Notes: generated by a model not told the origin, from the sequence alone. Shown: positions 44,901 through 56,335, numbered from the stretch's first letter. The stretch: 64,000 nucleotides of DNA from Elymus sibiricus (GCA_039707655.1 CM077672.1:198500537-198564536), one strand, 5' to 3'. A program made the numbers and translations.

Positions 44901-46581
44901 TGATGTCTACTACATAACTTATTCTTGTAGACTCGTGTTGGGCCTCCAAGCGCAGAGTTTTGTAGGATAGTAGCAATTTTCTCTCAAGTGGATGACCTAA
45001 GGTTTATCAATCTGTGGGAGGCATAGGATGAAGATGGTCTCTCTCAAACAACCCTGCAACCAAATAACAAAGAGTCTCTTGTGTCCCCAACACACCCAAT
45101 ACAATGGTAAATTGTATAGGTGCACTAGTTCGGCGAAGAGATGGTGATACAAGTGTAGTATGGATAGTAGATATAGGTTTTTGTAATCTGAAAATATAAA
45201 AACAGCAAGGTAACTAGTAACAAAAGTGAGCATAAACGGTATTGCAATGCTTAGAAACAAGGCCTAGGGCTCATACTTTCGCTAGTGCAATCTCTCAACA
45301 ATGCTAATATAATTGGATCATATAACCATCCCTCAACGTGCGATAAAGAATCACTCCCAAGATCCTATTAGCGGAGAACATAAGATAGAAATTGTTTGTA
45401 GGGTACAAAACCACCTCAAAGTTATCCTTTCCGATCGATCTATTGAGCTATTCCTATAAGTGTCACAAACAGCCCTAGAGTTCGTACTAAAATAACATCA
45501 TATGATACACATCAACCAACTCTAATGTCACCTAGATACTCCAATGTCACCACAAGTATCCGTGAGTTGATTATATGATATGCATCAAACAACTTAATAA
45601 TCATAATATTCAATCCACACAAAGAACTCCAAGGAGCACCCCAAAGTTTCTATCGGAGAAAAGATAATGAAAACGTGCATCAACCCCAATGCATAGATTA
45701 CCCCAATGTCACCACGGGAATCCGCGAGTTGAGTGCCAAAACATATATCAAGTGTATCAATATAATACCCCATTGTCACCACGGGTATTCATATGCAAGA
45801 CATACATCAAGTGTTCTCAAATCTGAAATATTCAATCCAACAATAACGAAACCTCAAAGGGAAAAGATTCGATTCATCACAACAAGGATAGAGAGGGAAG
45901 AAACACCATATGATCCAACTATATTAACAAAGCTCGCGATACATCAAGATCGTCCCAAATCAAGAACATGAGAGAGAGATATAAAACACATAGCTACTGG
46001 TACAAATCCTCAGCCTCGAGGGTGAACTACTCCCTCCTCATCATGGAGACCGCCGGGATGATGAAGAGGGCCTCCGATGATGATTTGCCCCCTCCGGCAT
46101 GGTGCCGGAAAAGGGCTGTAGATGAGATCTCTTTGGTACAGAGGCTTGCGGCGGCGTAAAAACTCATCTAGGTTAACTTTCGGGGGTTTCTGAATATATA
46201 GGATTTTTCAACGTTGGAATCACGCAAAGAGGTGCCACAGGGGGCCCACGAGGCACCAGGGCGCGCCTGGGGGTGGCAGGCACACCCAGGTGGCTCGTGG
46301 GGCCCCTGTGGCTCTTCTGCTGCTCCTCCGAAGCTTCCTGGGTCTGTTTCCTTCCAGAAAAAATCGTCAAAAAGTTTCGCTGCATTTGGACTTCATTTGA
46401 TATGGATTTTCTGGAAAACCAAAAACAAGCAGAAAATAGCAACTGGCACTGTGCACTAGGTCAATATGTTAGTCCATGAAAATCATATAAAACCCATATA
46501 AAAGTGCACTAAAATCATACAAAACTATAATAAACATGGCATGAATACTTCATAAATTATAGATACGTTGGAGACGTATCA
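44901..46581 (-). repeat. 5' LTR of element D
   Basis: The 1681-bp LTR starts (minus) TGATACGTCTCCAACG at 46581 and ends AGACATCA at 44901. It is longer than its partner by a segment at about 45337-45650. The hairpin lies at about 46245-46302. Confidence 0.9.
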
Positions 46582-46586
46582 GCCTT
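46582..46586. repeat. Target-site duplication of element D, right copy
   Basis: GCCTT here pairs with 39427-39431. Confidence 0.9.
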
Positions 46587-47394
46587 CATCGCAGATAAGC
46601 CACTGCAGCACTACAACCTTACTCATTCACTCACTCAAAATTTTGAGTATCACCCTCGTACTTCTAGAGTTTTATTTCATCTCTATCATAGAGCTTACGG
46701 TATGTCTCTAGAAGAATTCTATGATGCATGCAAAATCCCATTTTGGGGTTCACTGAGCGAACCGCGACAATCTGATTACGAACTATTCCTCAATAGTCTT
46801 TGCAATGGTGAGGATAGGGGAGTTACGCAAGCTAGAATAAAAAGCACTCACTTCCCCTCTGTTCGGTATTTTGCGCTCTTTAATGGCAAATGCATTGTTG
46901 GTAAACAAGACTGTAGTGCACTTTGTGCTCCTGACCTGAGCCTTATTCACACTGCTTTAACGGGTAGCAGACATTATAATCTTGGGGCCATTGTTGCACA
47001 TAGGTTGCACCGCAACTCGGGTAATGGTGATTTGTATGGAAGAATTTATGCCTCCCGGGTAGCTGCAAGGCTAGGGGTCTCGCCCAGGCCCAATGATCCT
47101 CTTTTACCTGATAAATATTTGAATTTTGTGGCAATGCAGAACCATGAGTTTATTAAGCGCAACACTCACAGATATGACTATTACTTGATATTCAATAAAT
47201 ATCGTTCTGTGTTTGTTTTTTTGCCTGCTCCTGTCCTCTTTGATTTCCATAACAAACAAAGATATTTTCTTCATGAGAATGAGGTGCACGAGTATAACGC
47301 GGCAGTTGAGGCTGCTCGTCTCGCTGAGGAGGCGGCACAGAACGCCTCCACGAGCTACCACTTTGATTATTATCCTGGACAGCCATGGCAGTAG
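46587..47394 (+). CDS. ORF2 of element B, 3' part
   Basis: This continues the frame from 39431 and ends at a TAG at 47392-47394. Visible segments include FEYHPRTSRVLFHLYHRAYG, DLSLIHTALTG, LGAIVAHRLHRNSGNGDLYG and a C-terminal Ala/Glu-rich helix ending in PGQPWQ. The layout, a compact mixed alpha/beta-like body with a helical tail, matches no family I can name. It is not RT, integrase, protease or a typical envelope, since I see no clear signal peptide or membrane anchor. Its preserved frame, apart from the D insertion, suggests it was under selection or is young. Confidence 0.72.
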
Positions 47395-49503
47395 ACCAAG
47401 TTAGGCCAAAAGCCTAAGCTTGGGGGAGTACGTATCTCTCACTGACACTACATTCATGTTCACACATTCATTCCAGTTGTCGGTGTTCATCCTTTTTCAT
47501 TGTATATCCATGTTAGTTTTATTTTCGCCTTCTTCTTGTGTGTTTGAATTTTTTTTTAAATCCAAAAATATTTCTCGCTTCTTTTCGGGTTTTCTTTCTT
47601 GTTTGTTAGTTTGTAGTACTAAAAGAAAACCCAAAAAGATTTCTCGTTTCTTCTCTTCTTGTTTGTTGGGAGTTCTCCCGTGTAAATAGTTTTTCTCGCT
47701 TTTCATTTTTCTTCTTTAGTTTGCTTTCTTCAGAAAAACTAAAAACTCCAAAAATATTTCAGTGTATTTCTCTGAATTTCTTTTCTTTACGTTGAGTCGT
47801 CGTAGGGAGAAGACCACGATGAAAATGTTGAGTGGCTCTCATATGCTTTATGGTTGATCTAACGAAGAGCCAATTTTATCTTGTCTTCTACCTTGAATAA
47901 AATGTTTGCAGATTTCAGTTTAGTCCACGACACACTTGCACTATTATTATTTTCACATCATTCGGTTGTGCAAGTGAAAGGCAATAATGACGATGATTTG
48001 ATGAAGTGACCGTGGCAAGGAAAAGCTGGTACGAACTCTTCTTGTTTTTGTTTTTGTAAATATGTTTAACTCAGTATCCATGATTCAACATATTATGAGT
48101 GAACATGTTTGTGATGACAATTAGAGATTATAGTTGCTCATGCCATGCTTAAGTAGCTAGGAGTGGATAATGGTTTATCTTGGATGTCAACATGCATTAA
48201 AATGGTTATGATGTAGTATGTTAATATGGTATCCTCCTCTGAATGTTTCAAGTGGCTTAACTTGGCTCATGTTCACACATGTAGTTGATTCAAAACCAAC
48301 ATAGCCTCCATGATATTTATGTTTAGGGTGTTTATATCCTACTCATGCTAGTATTCAATGTTAATTATTCTCAATGCATGATCATGACTGTTTTCGCTCT
48401 CTAGTTGTTCGCTTCTCAATCTATCTGCTAGCCTTCGCCTGTACTAAGCAGGAATGCTGCTTGTGCATCCAAATCCTTAAACCAAAGTTGTTCCAGATGA
48501 GTCCACTATATCTACCTATATGCGGTATTACTCTACCGTTCCAAGTAAATTTGCATGTGCCACCTCTAATCATTCAAATAAACATCCATTTTTTTTGCCC
48601 GTACCGCTCATGGAGCGACAGGGGGTGGTCAGTATCTTCCATGCTAAGCGGGTTATTCTCAGATGAGTGTTTATTCACTTGTCATTGCACGAGAGAGGCT
48701 GGTAATTGGGATGCCCGGTCCTATGCTCAAAATCAAAATTACATAATGCAAACAAACTCCCCCAGAAAGTTGTTGGTATGGAGGGCACCCGAGGATTCGG
48801 CTAGCCATGGCTTGTGTTGGTATGGTGGAGGGGGAGTAAACTTTACCTTTCCGCTTGGGAACCGCCTATAATGTGTTTAGCATGGAAGATATTGAAAATT
48901 CTCGGGCGTGACGTTGACAGGAAAAGTACACCTCCCAAAATTGTTTTTCATCTCTGATTTAAGCTTCGACCTCTGACACCTCTGCAAATCCATGCTTCCC
49001 TTTGTGAAGGGTCTATCTACTTACTTTTATGTCATTTTACTTTTATCGTTGAGTCTCACCTTCTCATTATAAGCACCAATCCTGAGAGCACTATTGTCAT
49101 CCTTATGCATTGAGTATAGTTAATGTTGTGTGCATCATGACTGGATCTCCTCTACCCTGAATTACAATGTTTAGTCACTGCTTGAACTTCGGAGGTGCTC
49201 TACATTTATGTTTTGCGGTCTCAGAAAGGGTTAGCGAGACACCATGTTATCATATTATATCATGATTGTTTTGATAAATTGTTGGCATTTGAGATATGTT
49301 ATTATTGCTCGCTAGTTAATTATGCCATTGATATGAGTAAATGTAGTTTCTAAGTGTTATTATGAGCATGGTTAGTTCATGATCCTTGCTGAAAACCTGG
49401 GTACTATTTAAGCTTATATACGGATACAAGAACAAAAAAGTTTGTAAATTTTTTTCTTTATCACTTTCAGTTTGTCAACTGAATTGCTTGAGGACAAGTA
49501 ATG
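47395..49503 (+). other. Noncoding 3' internal region of element B
   Basis: No gene is supported. At 47413-47430 the phrase ctaagcttgggggagta copies B's own polypurine tract immediately after ORF2. A tract at 47560-47710 contains repeats of tttctcg(c/t)ttctttt type. Confidence 0.6.
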
Positions 49504-49521
49504 ATTTAAGCTTAGGGGAGT
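49504..49521 (+). promoter_or_regulatory. Polypurine tract of element B
   Basis: The sequence atttaagcttaggggagt directly precedes the 3' LTR. Confidence 0.85.
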
Positions 49522-50861
49522 TGATACGTCTCCGTCGTATCTACTTTTCCAAACACGTTTGCTCTTGTTTTGGACTCTAATTTGCATGATTTGAATCAAA
49601 CTAACCCGGACTGACGCAGTTTTCAGCAGAACTATCATGGTGTTGTTTTTGTGCAGAATCAACAGAAGAGGGGCCACCTGTTGCCCACAAGGCAACAGGG
49701 CGCGCCCCCCCCTAGGGCGCGCCTTGATGCCTTGTGGGGCCCACAGGCGGCCGTCTGACCTAATTTCAACGCTATAAATTCACTTTCCCCGAGAAAAACA
49801 TAGGAGAAGAAGTTTCATCACGTTTTACGATACGGAGCTGCCGCCACCTCCTGTTCTTCATCGGGAGGGCTGTTCTGGAGTCCGTTCGGGGCTCCGGAGA
49901 GGGAGATTCGACGCCGTCGTCATCATCAACCATCCTCCATCACCAATTTCATGATGCTCACCACCGTGTGTGAGTAATTTCTTCGTAGGCTTGCTGGACG
50001 GTGATGGGTTGGATGAGATTTATTATGTAATCGAGTCAATTTGTTAGGGCTTTGATCCCTAGTATCCACTATGTTCTGAGATTGATGTTGCTATGACTTT
50101 GCTATGCTTAATGCTTGTCACTTGGGCCCGAGTACCATGATTTTAGATCTGAACCCTTTATGTTTTCATGAATATATTTGTGTTCTTGATCCTATCTTGC
50201 AAGTTATATGCACCTATTACGTGTTATGATCCGCATACCCCAAGGTGACAATAATTGGAATTCTTTCCGGTGATTTCCGTAGTTTGAGGAGTTCATGTAT
50301 TCACTATGTGTTAATGCTTTGTTCCGATTCTCTATTAAAAGGAGGCCTTAATATCCCCTAGATTTCCTTATGGACCCCGTTGCCACGGGAGGGTAGGACA
50401 AAAGATGTCATGCAAGTTCTTACTATAAGCACGTATGACTATATACGGAATACATGCCTACATTACATTGATGAATTGGAGCTATTGTGTATCGCCCTAG
50501 GTTGTGACTGTTACATGATGAATGTTATCCAACATAATTATCCATCACCGATCTAATGCCTACGATTTTCGCATATTGATCTTTGCTAAGTTACTCCCGT
50601 TACTGCTGCTGTTACAATCACTACAAAACTGCTACTGTTACTGTTACTGTTGCTACTATTACTACTGCTATTGAAACTATCATACTACTGTGCTACTAAA
50701 CACTTTGCTGTAGATATTTAGTTCTCCAGGTGTGGTTGAATTGACAACTCAACTGCTAATGCTCGCAAATATTCTTTGGCTCCCCTTGTGTCGAATCAAT
50801 AAATTTGGGTGAAATACTACCCGCGAAAACTGTTGCGATCCCGTATACTTGTGGGTTATCA
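49522..50861 (+). repeat. 3' LTR of element B
   Basis: The 1340-bp LTR matches 34151-35578 except for a ~75-bp deletion after 49659 and fewer trinucleotide repeats near 50634. Confidence 0.92.
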
Positions 50862-50866
50862 GCGCG
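50862..50866. repeat. Target-site duplication of element B, right copy
   Basis: GCGCG here pairs with 34146-34150. Confidence 0.9.
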
Positions 50867-51430
50867 CGTCCCGCCAGTCCATGTGTATTCCATTTCGACG
50901 CAAACGCGGCCCAAATTTGGGCCGGAAATGGGTCGACGGCGGACAAAAAACATTTCGGGCGCGCATTGGGCTGCGATTTGTGTCCGTCTCGATCCAAACA
51001 GACGCGACAGGACAGAATGGGATCGTGCGCCAACACGCCGATGAAACGAACGCACGGTTTGTCCGGTTTTTGTCTGTTTGGGTCGGCTTGGCGTTCGTTG
51101 TCCACCTGTGTCCGACCGTGCGCCCAACCCGCCGACGCATTTTTCGTCCGCGTACAAAGCAAATTGACCTTAAAAAAGTCAAGCGGCCAGAGTTCATGCC
51201 AGCGGTCATGCTAGCGTCCACAGTTCATGCCAGCGGCCATGCCAGTGGCTGGAATACATGCTAGCTGCAAAAAAAAACCATAGTTCTTGCCAGCGCACAT
51301 GCCAGTGGCCAACACAGTTGCTGGCACATAAAAAGGGCGGTATTTCAACCACGCCATACATCTCGACCGTGGTCATGCCGGGACACTTGCCGACATACAA
51401 AAAAGATGGCGCTCTCGGCCATAAATCAAT
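50867..51430 (-). mobile_element. DNA-transposon remnant, region upstream of the ORF at 34048
   Basis: Joined across element B, this sequence lies upstream of the minus-strand ORF beginning at 34048. It contains a perfect 16-bp palindrome ggcccaaatttgggcc at 50908-50923. At 51190-51315 the phrases catgccagcgg and catgccagtgg recur five times or more. I know this kind of sequence as repetitive in Triticeae and associated with the ORF at 33710-34048, but the superfamily (Harbinger-like or other) is not proven here. Confidence 0.45.
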
Positions 51431-51434
51431 CATC

Positions 51435-52530
51435 AAGCTTGAGCATCTCCACTGAGAGTTTACCACTCCCATGTAGGTTCCAACGAAATTCATCGGCCCC
51501 TTGTAACAATTGCACCGTGGACAACCGCTGGACCAAGGTGTTCCACGATTCAAGTCTGGGCCCAATGAAATCTTTTCTGAACGTCGTTCAAAGCCATGGC
51601 AATAGTATCACCCTTGTGACGCACAATATTGTATAGAGCTGGATATTGTTCCCGGAGTGTAGCATTGCCTAGCCACTTGTCCTCCCAGAATCTAATTTCC
51701 GAGCCATCTTTAATCGAGAATGATCCATAGCGGAAGAAAAAAAAACTTCATAGCCATTAGACCCGCCCAAAAGTGAGAATCCCCAGGCTTCTAGTATACT
51801 TCAGATACCGCCTTTGAGCCCACATAATTTCTCCTTAGGAGGGTTTGCCATACACCATCTTACATCACTAACTTAAACAACCATTTGTCGAGGAGGGCTG
51901 TATTCTTAACCTCAAGGTCATGAATGCCCAACCCACCTTGGTCTTTGGGACGGCAAATCACACTCCATTTAGCCAGTCGATATTTCTTTTTCTCGCTATC
52001 TCCTTGCCGAAAGAATCTTGATCGGAAGTAATCCAATCTATGTAAAACTCCTTTCGACAACTGGAAGAAGGAAATCATATATAGTACCATATTGATTAGT
52101 ATTGAATTTATGAGGACCAATCTTCCGCCCAGAGATAACAGTTTATCTTTCCAATTGCTTAACCTTTTTTGTAGTCTCTCATCGACGTGTTTCCATTCAG
52201 CATTTGTGAGTCTCCAATAATATATCGGTATTCCCAAATAGGTGATCGGAAATTGGCTCAACCACAGCCGAACAGGTCAGCGTACATGTGGGCCTCGTCT
52301 CGAGCCTCGCCAAAACAAAACAATTCACTTTTATGGAAGTTTATCTTAAGACCCGAGAGATGCTCGAAGCTGGTAAAATTAATTTCAGATTTCTCGCTTT
52401 CTCTAGGTCATGATCCATGAAGAGAATCGTATCATCGGCATATTGAAGGATAGAGAGACCGCCATCTACAAGATGATTCACTACCCCATCAATTCGGCCA
52501 TCAAGATGCATAATAATTGGATTCATAGAA
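51435..52530 (-). pseudogene. LINE reverse transcriptase fragment, broken
   Basis: On the minus strand the RT active-site box LQYADDTILF reads at about 52440. It is followed, one frame over, by ITYLGIPIYY, WKDKLLSLGGRLVLINSILI and KDQGGLGIHDLEVKNTALLDKWLFK, the order seen in plant L1-type ORF2 downstream of the palm. Upstream RT and endonuclease are absent. The frame shifts near 52300 and several stops follow 51860. It is an old fragment, more diverged than the LINE at 60655. Confidence 0.82.
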
Positions 52531-52573
52531 AAATGTAAGGTTTTTCATCCTTAAACTAAGGACCCCCTTCCTC

Positions 52574-52792
52574 GGCGAACGTTTGCCAGGGAGGGTGACA
52601 TTTGCGAACGTTCGCATGGCATTTTTAGTTGTGCGGCGGTGGGAGAGATGGCGGTTATTTCAGGCGACATGTCATTTTCTTCCTGATAAGGCAATTTTTA
52701 TTTTTAAAATGTTGTTGTTTGATCTCATTTTACAACTAAAACTGCCATTAAAAATGGTTCGCTTGCCACATCCCCTTCCGCAAAAGTTCGCC
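52574..52792. mobile_element. Foldback MITE, ~219 bp
   Basis: The left end ggcgaacgtttgcc... and the right end ...aaagttcgcc are inverted. The arms stay similar for about 60 bp into the inner match tggcatttttagttgt / acaactaaaactgcca. The left arm holds a 12-bp palindrome gcgaacgttcgc. I see no clear target duplication, so the superfamily is undecided. Confidence 0.6.
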
Positions 52793-53242
52793 AGCTACGA
52801 TTATAATTACCGTAAACTAACCCTGTTGAGATCAGCAGGAGGGCCCAGTGATCGATTCTGTTTCGATTCCTCTCTCCAGTCCGGTGAGTGCCTGCCTCTG
52901 TCTCCAGGTTGTCGGACCCCGGCCGCCTTTAATTTGATGCTGTTTTTTTTAACACATTTGATGCTGGGTTAGTTGATGAGAATGAGATGACGCAGGCATA
53001 TTTTGCACCCGCGCGTACGTACCTGTAGTCCATGGACCATGGTACTCCACTACACATCCTCAAACGTACTACAACCACAAGAATACAAGATTGTCTCAAA
53101 GAAAAAAACAAGAATACAAGATTAGTACATTGGGTCATCTCGTAATTTGGGCCTAGTTTTAACCAACAAAAGTTTATATTATATTTGGAGCGTTGGGCAT
53201 GCTTTGTTGCACTGTTGGTGTTGTTGGATTTTTATAATTGTT
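52793..53242. other. Unassigned sequence
   Basis: No ORF or element is supported. It includes a short palindromic phrase gtccatggaccatggtac near 53031 and a small duplicated phrase acaagaatacaagatt at about 53080 and 53108. Confidence 0.4.
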
Positions 53243-53532
53243 TCACCCCCATTTGTTTCAAAATATAAATGTATTAGTGTTTTGAAAAGTCCTCCGTAAA
53301 AAAAAGTGTTTTAAAAAGTCAAACCTCTTTAAGTTTCACCAAATTGTCGAGAAATATATCAATATCCATAATATCAAATTAGAATCATTAGATTCATCAT
53401 GAAATGAATATTCATATTTTATTTATTTAGTATTGTGGATGTCGATTTTTTCGGCTCTGAACTTGGTCAAAGTTAAAGAAATTTGACTTTTCAAAAAACA
53501 AATACACATTATATTTTGGAACTGAGGGAGTG
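53243..53532. mobile_element. Stowaway-like MITE, ~290 bp
   Basis: Read inward from the right, the end is cactccctcagttccaaaat, close to the Stowaway terminal consensus ctccctccgttccaaaat. The left end (gtttcaaaatataaatgtat) is a worn version. The length and AT-rich interior fit. The TA duplication cannot be placed with certainty because the left end is degraded. Confidence 0.65.
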
Positions 53533-53751
53533 TGTTTTCCTTTTTATCTATAACGCGGTGTTTTGATGGGCCTTTCACGGTGTGATCCTGTGTTATCTGC
53601 TAACCATCTCATACTTATGTGGAGAAATTTCCTGCTTCGCTGTCTGCATGTACTATATTTGTGCTACAGTATCACATGTTGACGTTTTTTTTCCTAGGTG
53701 GTGAGGGTTGCACGGGTTAATATAGTTTTATAGGTTGGTTGTTGTCGATTG

Positions 53752-54145
53752 ATTTGAAAAACCGTTAACCCGGCCAAAATCATGAGCCAAATCCAAAATT
53801 GAGTACCTCAATCAAATCTAAAAGCTTCTAAATCACGGAGTATATTGAATGAAAAGAATCGAATGATAGAGCTCCTTGAGTAATTGTTGACCCGGTCAAA
53901 ATCTGATGACCTAATTCTAAATTAGAGATCTCAATTGATCGTGGTGCCTTAAAAATTAGGGAGCATAATATATTTGTAGGAGCATGGTGAATTAAAAGAA
54001 TTGAATGAGAGAGCTTCTTGAGAAATTGCTACCCGGTCAAAATCAGATGACTCAATTTTAAATTGGAGACATTAGTTGATTATGAGGCCTTTAATTAGGA
54101 AGCATAGTATATTTACTAGAAGGGTTGGGCGTGCTTTGCTTGCGC
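53752..54145. repeat. Three-copy degenerate tandem repeat, ~122-141 bp period
   Basis: The phrase acccggccaaaatca / acccggtcaaaatct / acccggtcaaaatca starts at about 53768, 53890 and 54031. Each is followed by a similar run including gaatgaaaagaat / gaattaaaagaatt and gagctccttgag / gagcttcttgag. A related phrase, gttgggc(a/g)tgctttg, occurs at 53190 and 54126, so the array may once have spanned both sides of the Stowaway MITE. Confidence 0.65.
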
Positions 54146-54243
54146 CGTTGATGTTGCATGCATGTACATGATCGACCTACGCCACGCGGAGGCGAAACAG
54201 TGGTATACAAAGTTTTTTTTTGCGTTTGCTAAATTTTAGGCAC

Positions 54244-54639
54244 CTAAAAAATTTCATGGGTTGATCGAATTCGCAGTGTGGCTAAAGGCTGGGCGATGTG
54301 ACGAGCGGGGGCGAAGAGCGTCGACCCCAGCGAGGCCGAGCCAAGACCTTGCCGGAGACGGGGAGGGTGGTGTGAGGGATAGCGAGCTGCGCCATCCCAG
54401 GTGAAGGCGATGGAGCTAGTTGACTGATGCGGGTCGTCGTAGAAATCTGGTCGCGGTGCAATGTTTAGAGGGGTGGTCGAGGATGGTGACGGCAGAACAG
54501 TGGTGGAGACCAAGGGGGAGGGGGGGGGGGGGGTGAGCAGTGGGCGGCGGCAGGCCGCCAGGCTAGTGCTGGAAAGTGGGCCAGAGAAGGAACGGCTGGA
54601 GGTTGAAGAAAGAATGGAAGCCGTTTGATTTTGATCCAA
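54244..54639 (-). other. Doubtful GC-rich open frame
   Basis: A 131-codon frame rich in Ser, Pro, Thr and Ala spans this stretch, including a poly-G run near 54520. No domain is recognised. The frame may be the start of a decayed gene or a composition effect. There is no splice or promoter support. Confidence 0.2.
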
Positions 54640-54964
54640 AAATCCGCAAATTCAACAAACACATGATGAGTATGTGCTCTTTATTTCACGGGGTTGGTAT
54701 ATATATTTATATACATAAAAACGTGTACACACTCTCACTACGTATACAAATGGTTTGGATTCCACCAAAACAGTGTACAAGGAAGGCGAAGGGGTTAGAC
54801 ACCCGACCGACCTACTTAATTACGTGCTCGTCGTTAATACTCGTATGACTATGCAGTGCCGCGAATGCTGCCCATGTCTTCACAAGCACGATGGTACGTA
54901 GAGTGCACGGAGGGACAGCTCCTGACACAGCGCGGGAGGATCATCAGAAGATGCGGTAGAAGGG
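54640..54964. other. Unassigned sequence left of the Mutator-like element
   Basis: No gene is supported. The phrase tcctgacacagcg near 54920 resembles cccctgacacagca at 56510 on the far side of the Mutator-like element, suggesting a larger duplicated or shared flank. Confidence 0.4.
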
Positions 54965-54972
54965 TGACGCCA

Positions 54973-55130
54973 GGCCGAAATCACTGTTCTGACCTTGTCA
55001 ACGATCTTTGCTACAAACTGAACTCGACACGAAAGTATTTCACGATCTGACCCTTTCAGCAACGTCATAGCCCGTGACGTTTCTTCCCCACATAGAAACG
55101 CCGAGCCAGCTCGCGTTGCTGCTCTGACTC
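54973..55130 (+). repeat. Left terminal inverted repeat of the Mutator-like element
   Basis: This pairs with 56336-56493. The inner part contains aaacgccgagccagctcgc, found inverted at the other end. Confidence 0.75.
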
Positions 55131-55598
55131 CACTCATTGACGTGGCAGGCTGAAAACGCCGAGACAGATTGCGTTTCTGGAAACGTCAAAGGCTTTGGCG
55201 TGTCTAAACAGGCTGAAAACGCCAAGGGGCATGGCGTTTCTAAATGGCCCTATCCTAGATGCTCGCCACCTCTTGTACCGGCTGACAGCCCTAGCCTTAC
55301 TGACAGAATCTAGGGCGCCGGTGCATTTTCTATTGACCGTGAAAAGCAACAAACAGCCCGACCTGCCATCTAGCTCAAAGGACGGCACCATGCTCCACAC
55401 TGCTACCCCACGTGACCACATAGAATGATTCACTGTTGCTAACAACAGTTGTTAGTCAGTGTGATTTACTGAAAGTAGGAATTAAACATTTTCCAGCGTG
55501 AGTTACTTGAAGTAGGATTTTAACATTTTTTGGTATGACGGTTAAACAAGAATTAGTCTCATACATACTATTAGATTAATTTATAAGTGTGCCGTCTG

Positions 55599-55600
<2 letters not shown>

Positions 55601-55678
<78 letters not shown>
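55601..55678. repeat. (AT)39 microsatellite
   Basis: A pure AT dinucleotide run of 78 bp lies inside the Mutator-like element. It is likely highly variable in length between plants. Confidence 0.95.
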
Positions 55679-55682
<4 letters not shown>

Positions 55683-56335
55683 ATAATGCCCAATCTTATC
55701 CTCCTAAAATAAAATATATTGCGAATTTGATTGCCAAATATTGCATTTCTGGCTATCAGCAACTACATTTCGCTCGTGATTATTTTAGGAGTACAATTTG
55801 TCATACTTCAGGGAAATCTCTTGGCTCGCTCAAGATTTTGGAGGATTAAAGTTAAGAAATTTCTTACATTATGAAGCCCATAAACTGTATTAATAGTTTC
55901 CTTGTAATTTAGAGTCTTCTATAGTTGTTTTTAGATTTTAACAATCTGTTTTTATCCGGCCAAATGAACTAACTCATTAGATTTGATTGGTGATCCGCGA
56001 ACTAATTTGCGAAACATGCATTACCTGCAAGATTAACGCAGGGTGTCAACAGCACATCGCACTGTGCATGTTGCTACAGTGGCAGTGTGTCATTAGCCAA
56101 AAGTTGCTGCATGCAATCTGGCCCACCACCCATCAAACATCGTCATCGTCAGGTCAAGTCACTTTTCGAATGCCTACCCTGCTGCTCCTTCTCACAAACC
56201 ATGTCCATGTGTACCTCTTCGCATAGTTGGCACAGTTGTTCCAACCATGTACGCCAGCAACGCCATTGCCTATGGCGTTTCCATGTCAGCCAGAAACGCC
56301 AAAGCACATGGTGTTTCCAGCAACGCAGGGTGGGT

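Larger units (their letters stand above)
39432..46581 (-). mobile_element. Complete non-autonomous LTR element D, nested in B
   Basis: The 7150-bp element is on the minus strand with LTRs at 44901-46581 (5') and 39432-40811 (3'), flanked by GCCTT. It has a tRNA-Asp-type primer site, one accessory ORF, two tandem copies of a conserved noncoding module and a polypurine tract. No Gag, RT or integrase is seen. The left LTR lacks about 310 bp present in the right one and has TC instead of TG at its outer end. Confidence 0.9.
34151..50861 (+). mobile_element. Complete non-autonomous gypsy-like LTR element B, carrying nested D
   Basis: LTRs at 34151-35578 and 49522-50861 have TGATA...TATCA ends and flanking GCGCG. 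Inside are a tRNA-Asp primer site, gag, a protease frame, an LTR-like internal segment, a second ORF and a polypurine tract. There is no RT, RNase H or integrase. Without D the element is about 9.6 kb. The 3' LTR lacks a ~75-bp stretch and part of a trinucleotide repeat that the 5' LTR keeps, so the pair has had time to diverge. Confidence 0.92.

Noticed and set aside
47497..47706. 69-codon Lys/Glu-rich frame on the minus strand
   Set aside because: It arises from the T/C-rich repeats after ORF2 of element B and has no counterpart elsewhere.
55589..55849. Open frame through the AT microsatellite
   Set aside because: The protein is an Ile-Tyr repeat encoded by (AT)n, with no other support.
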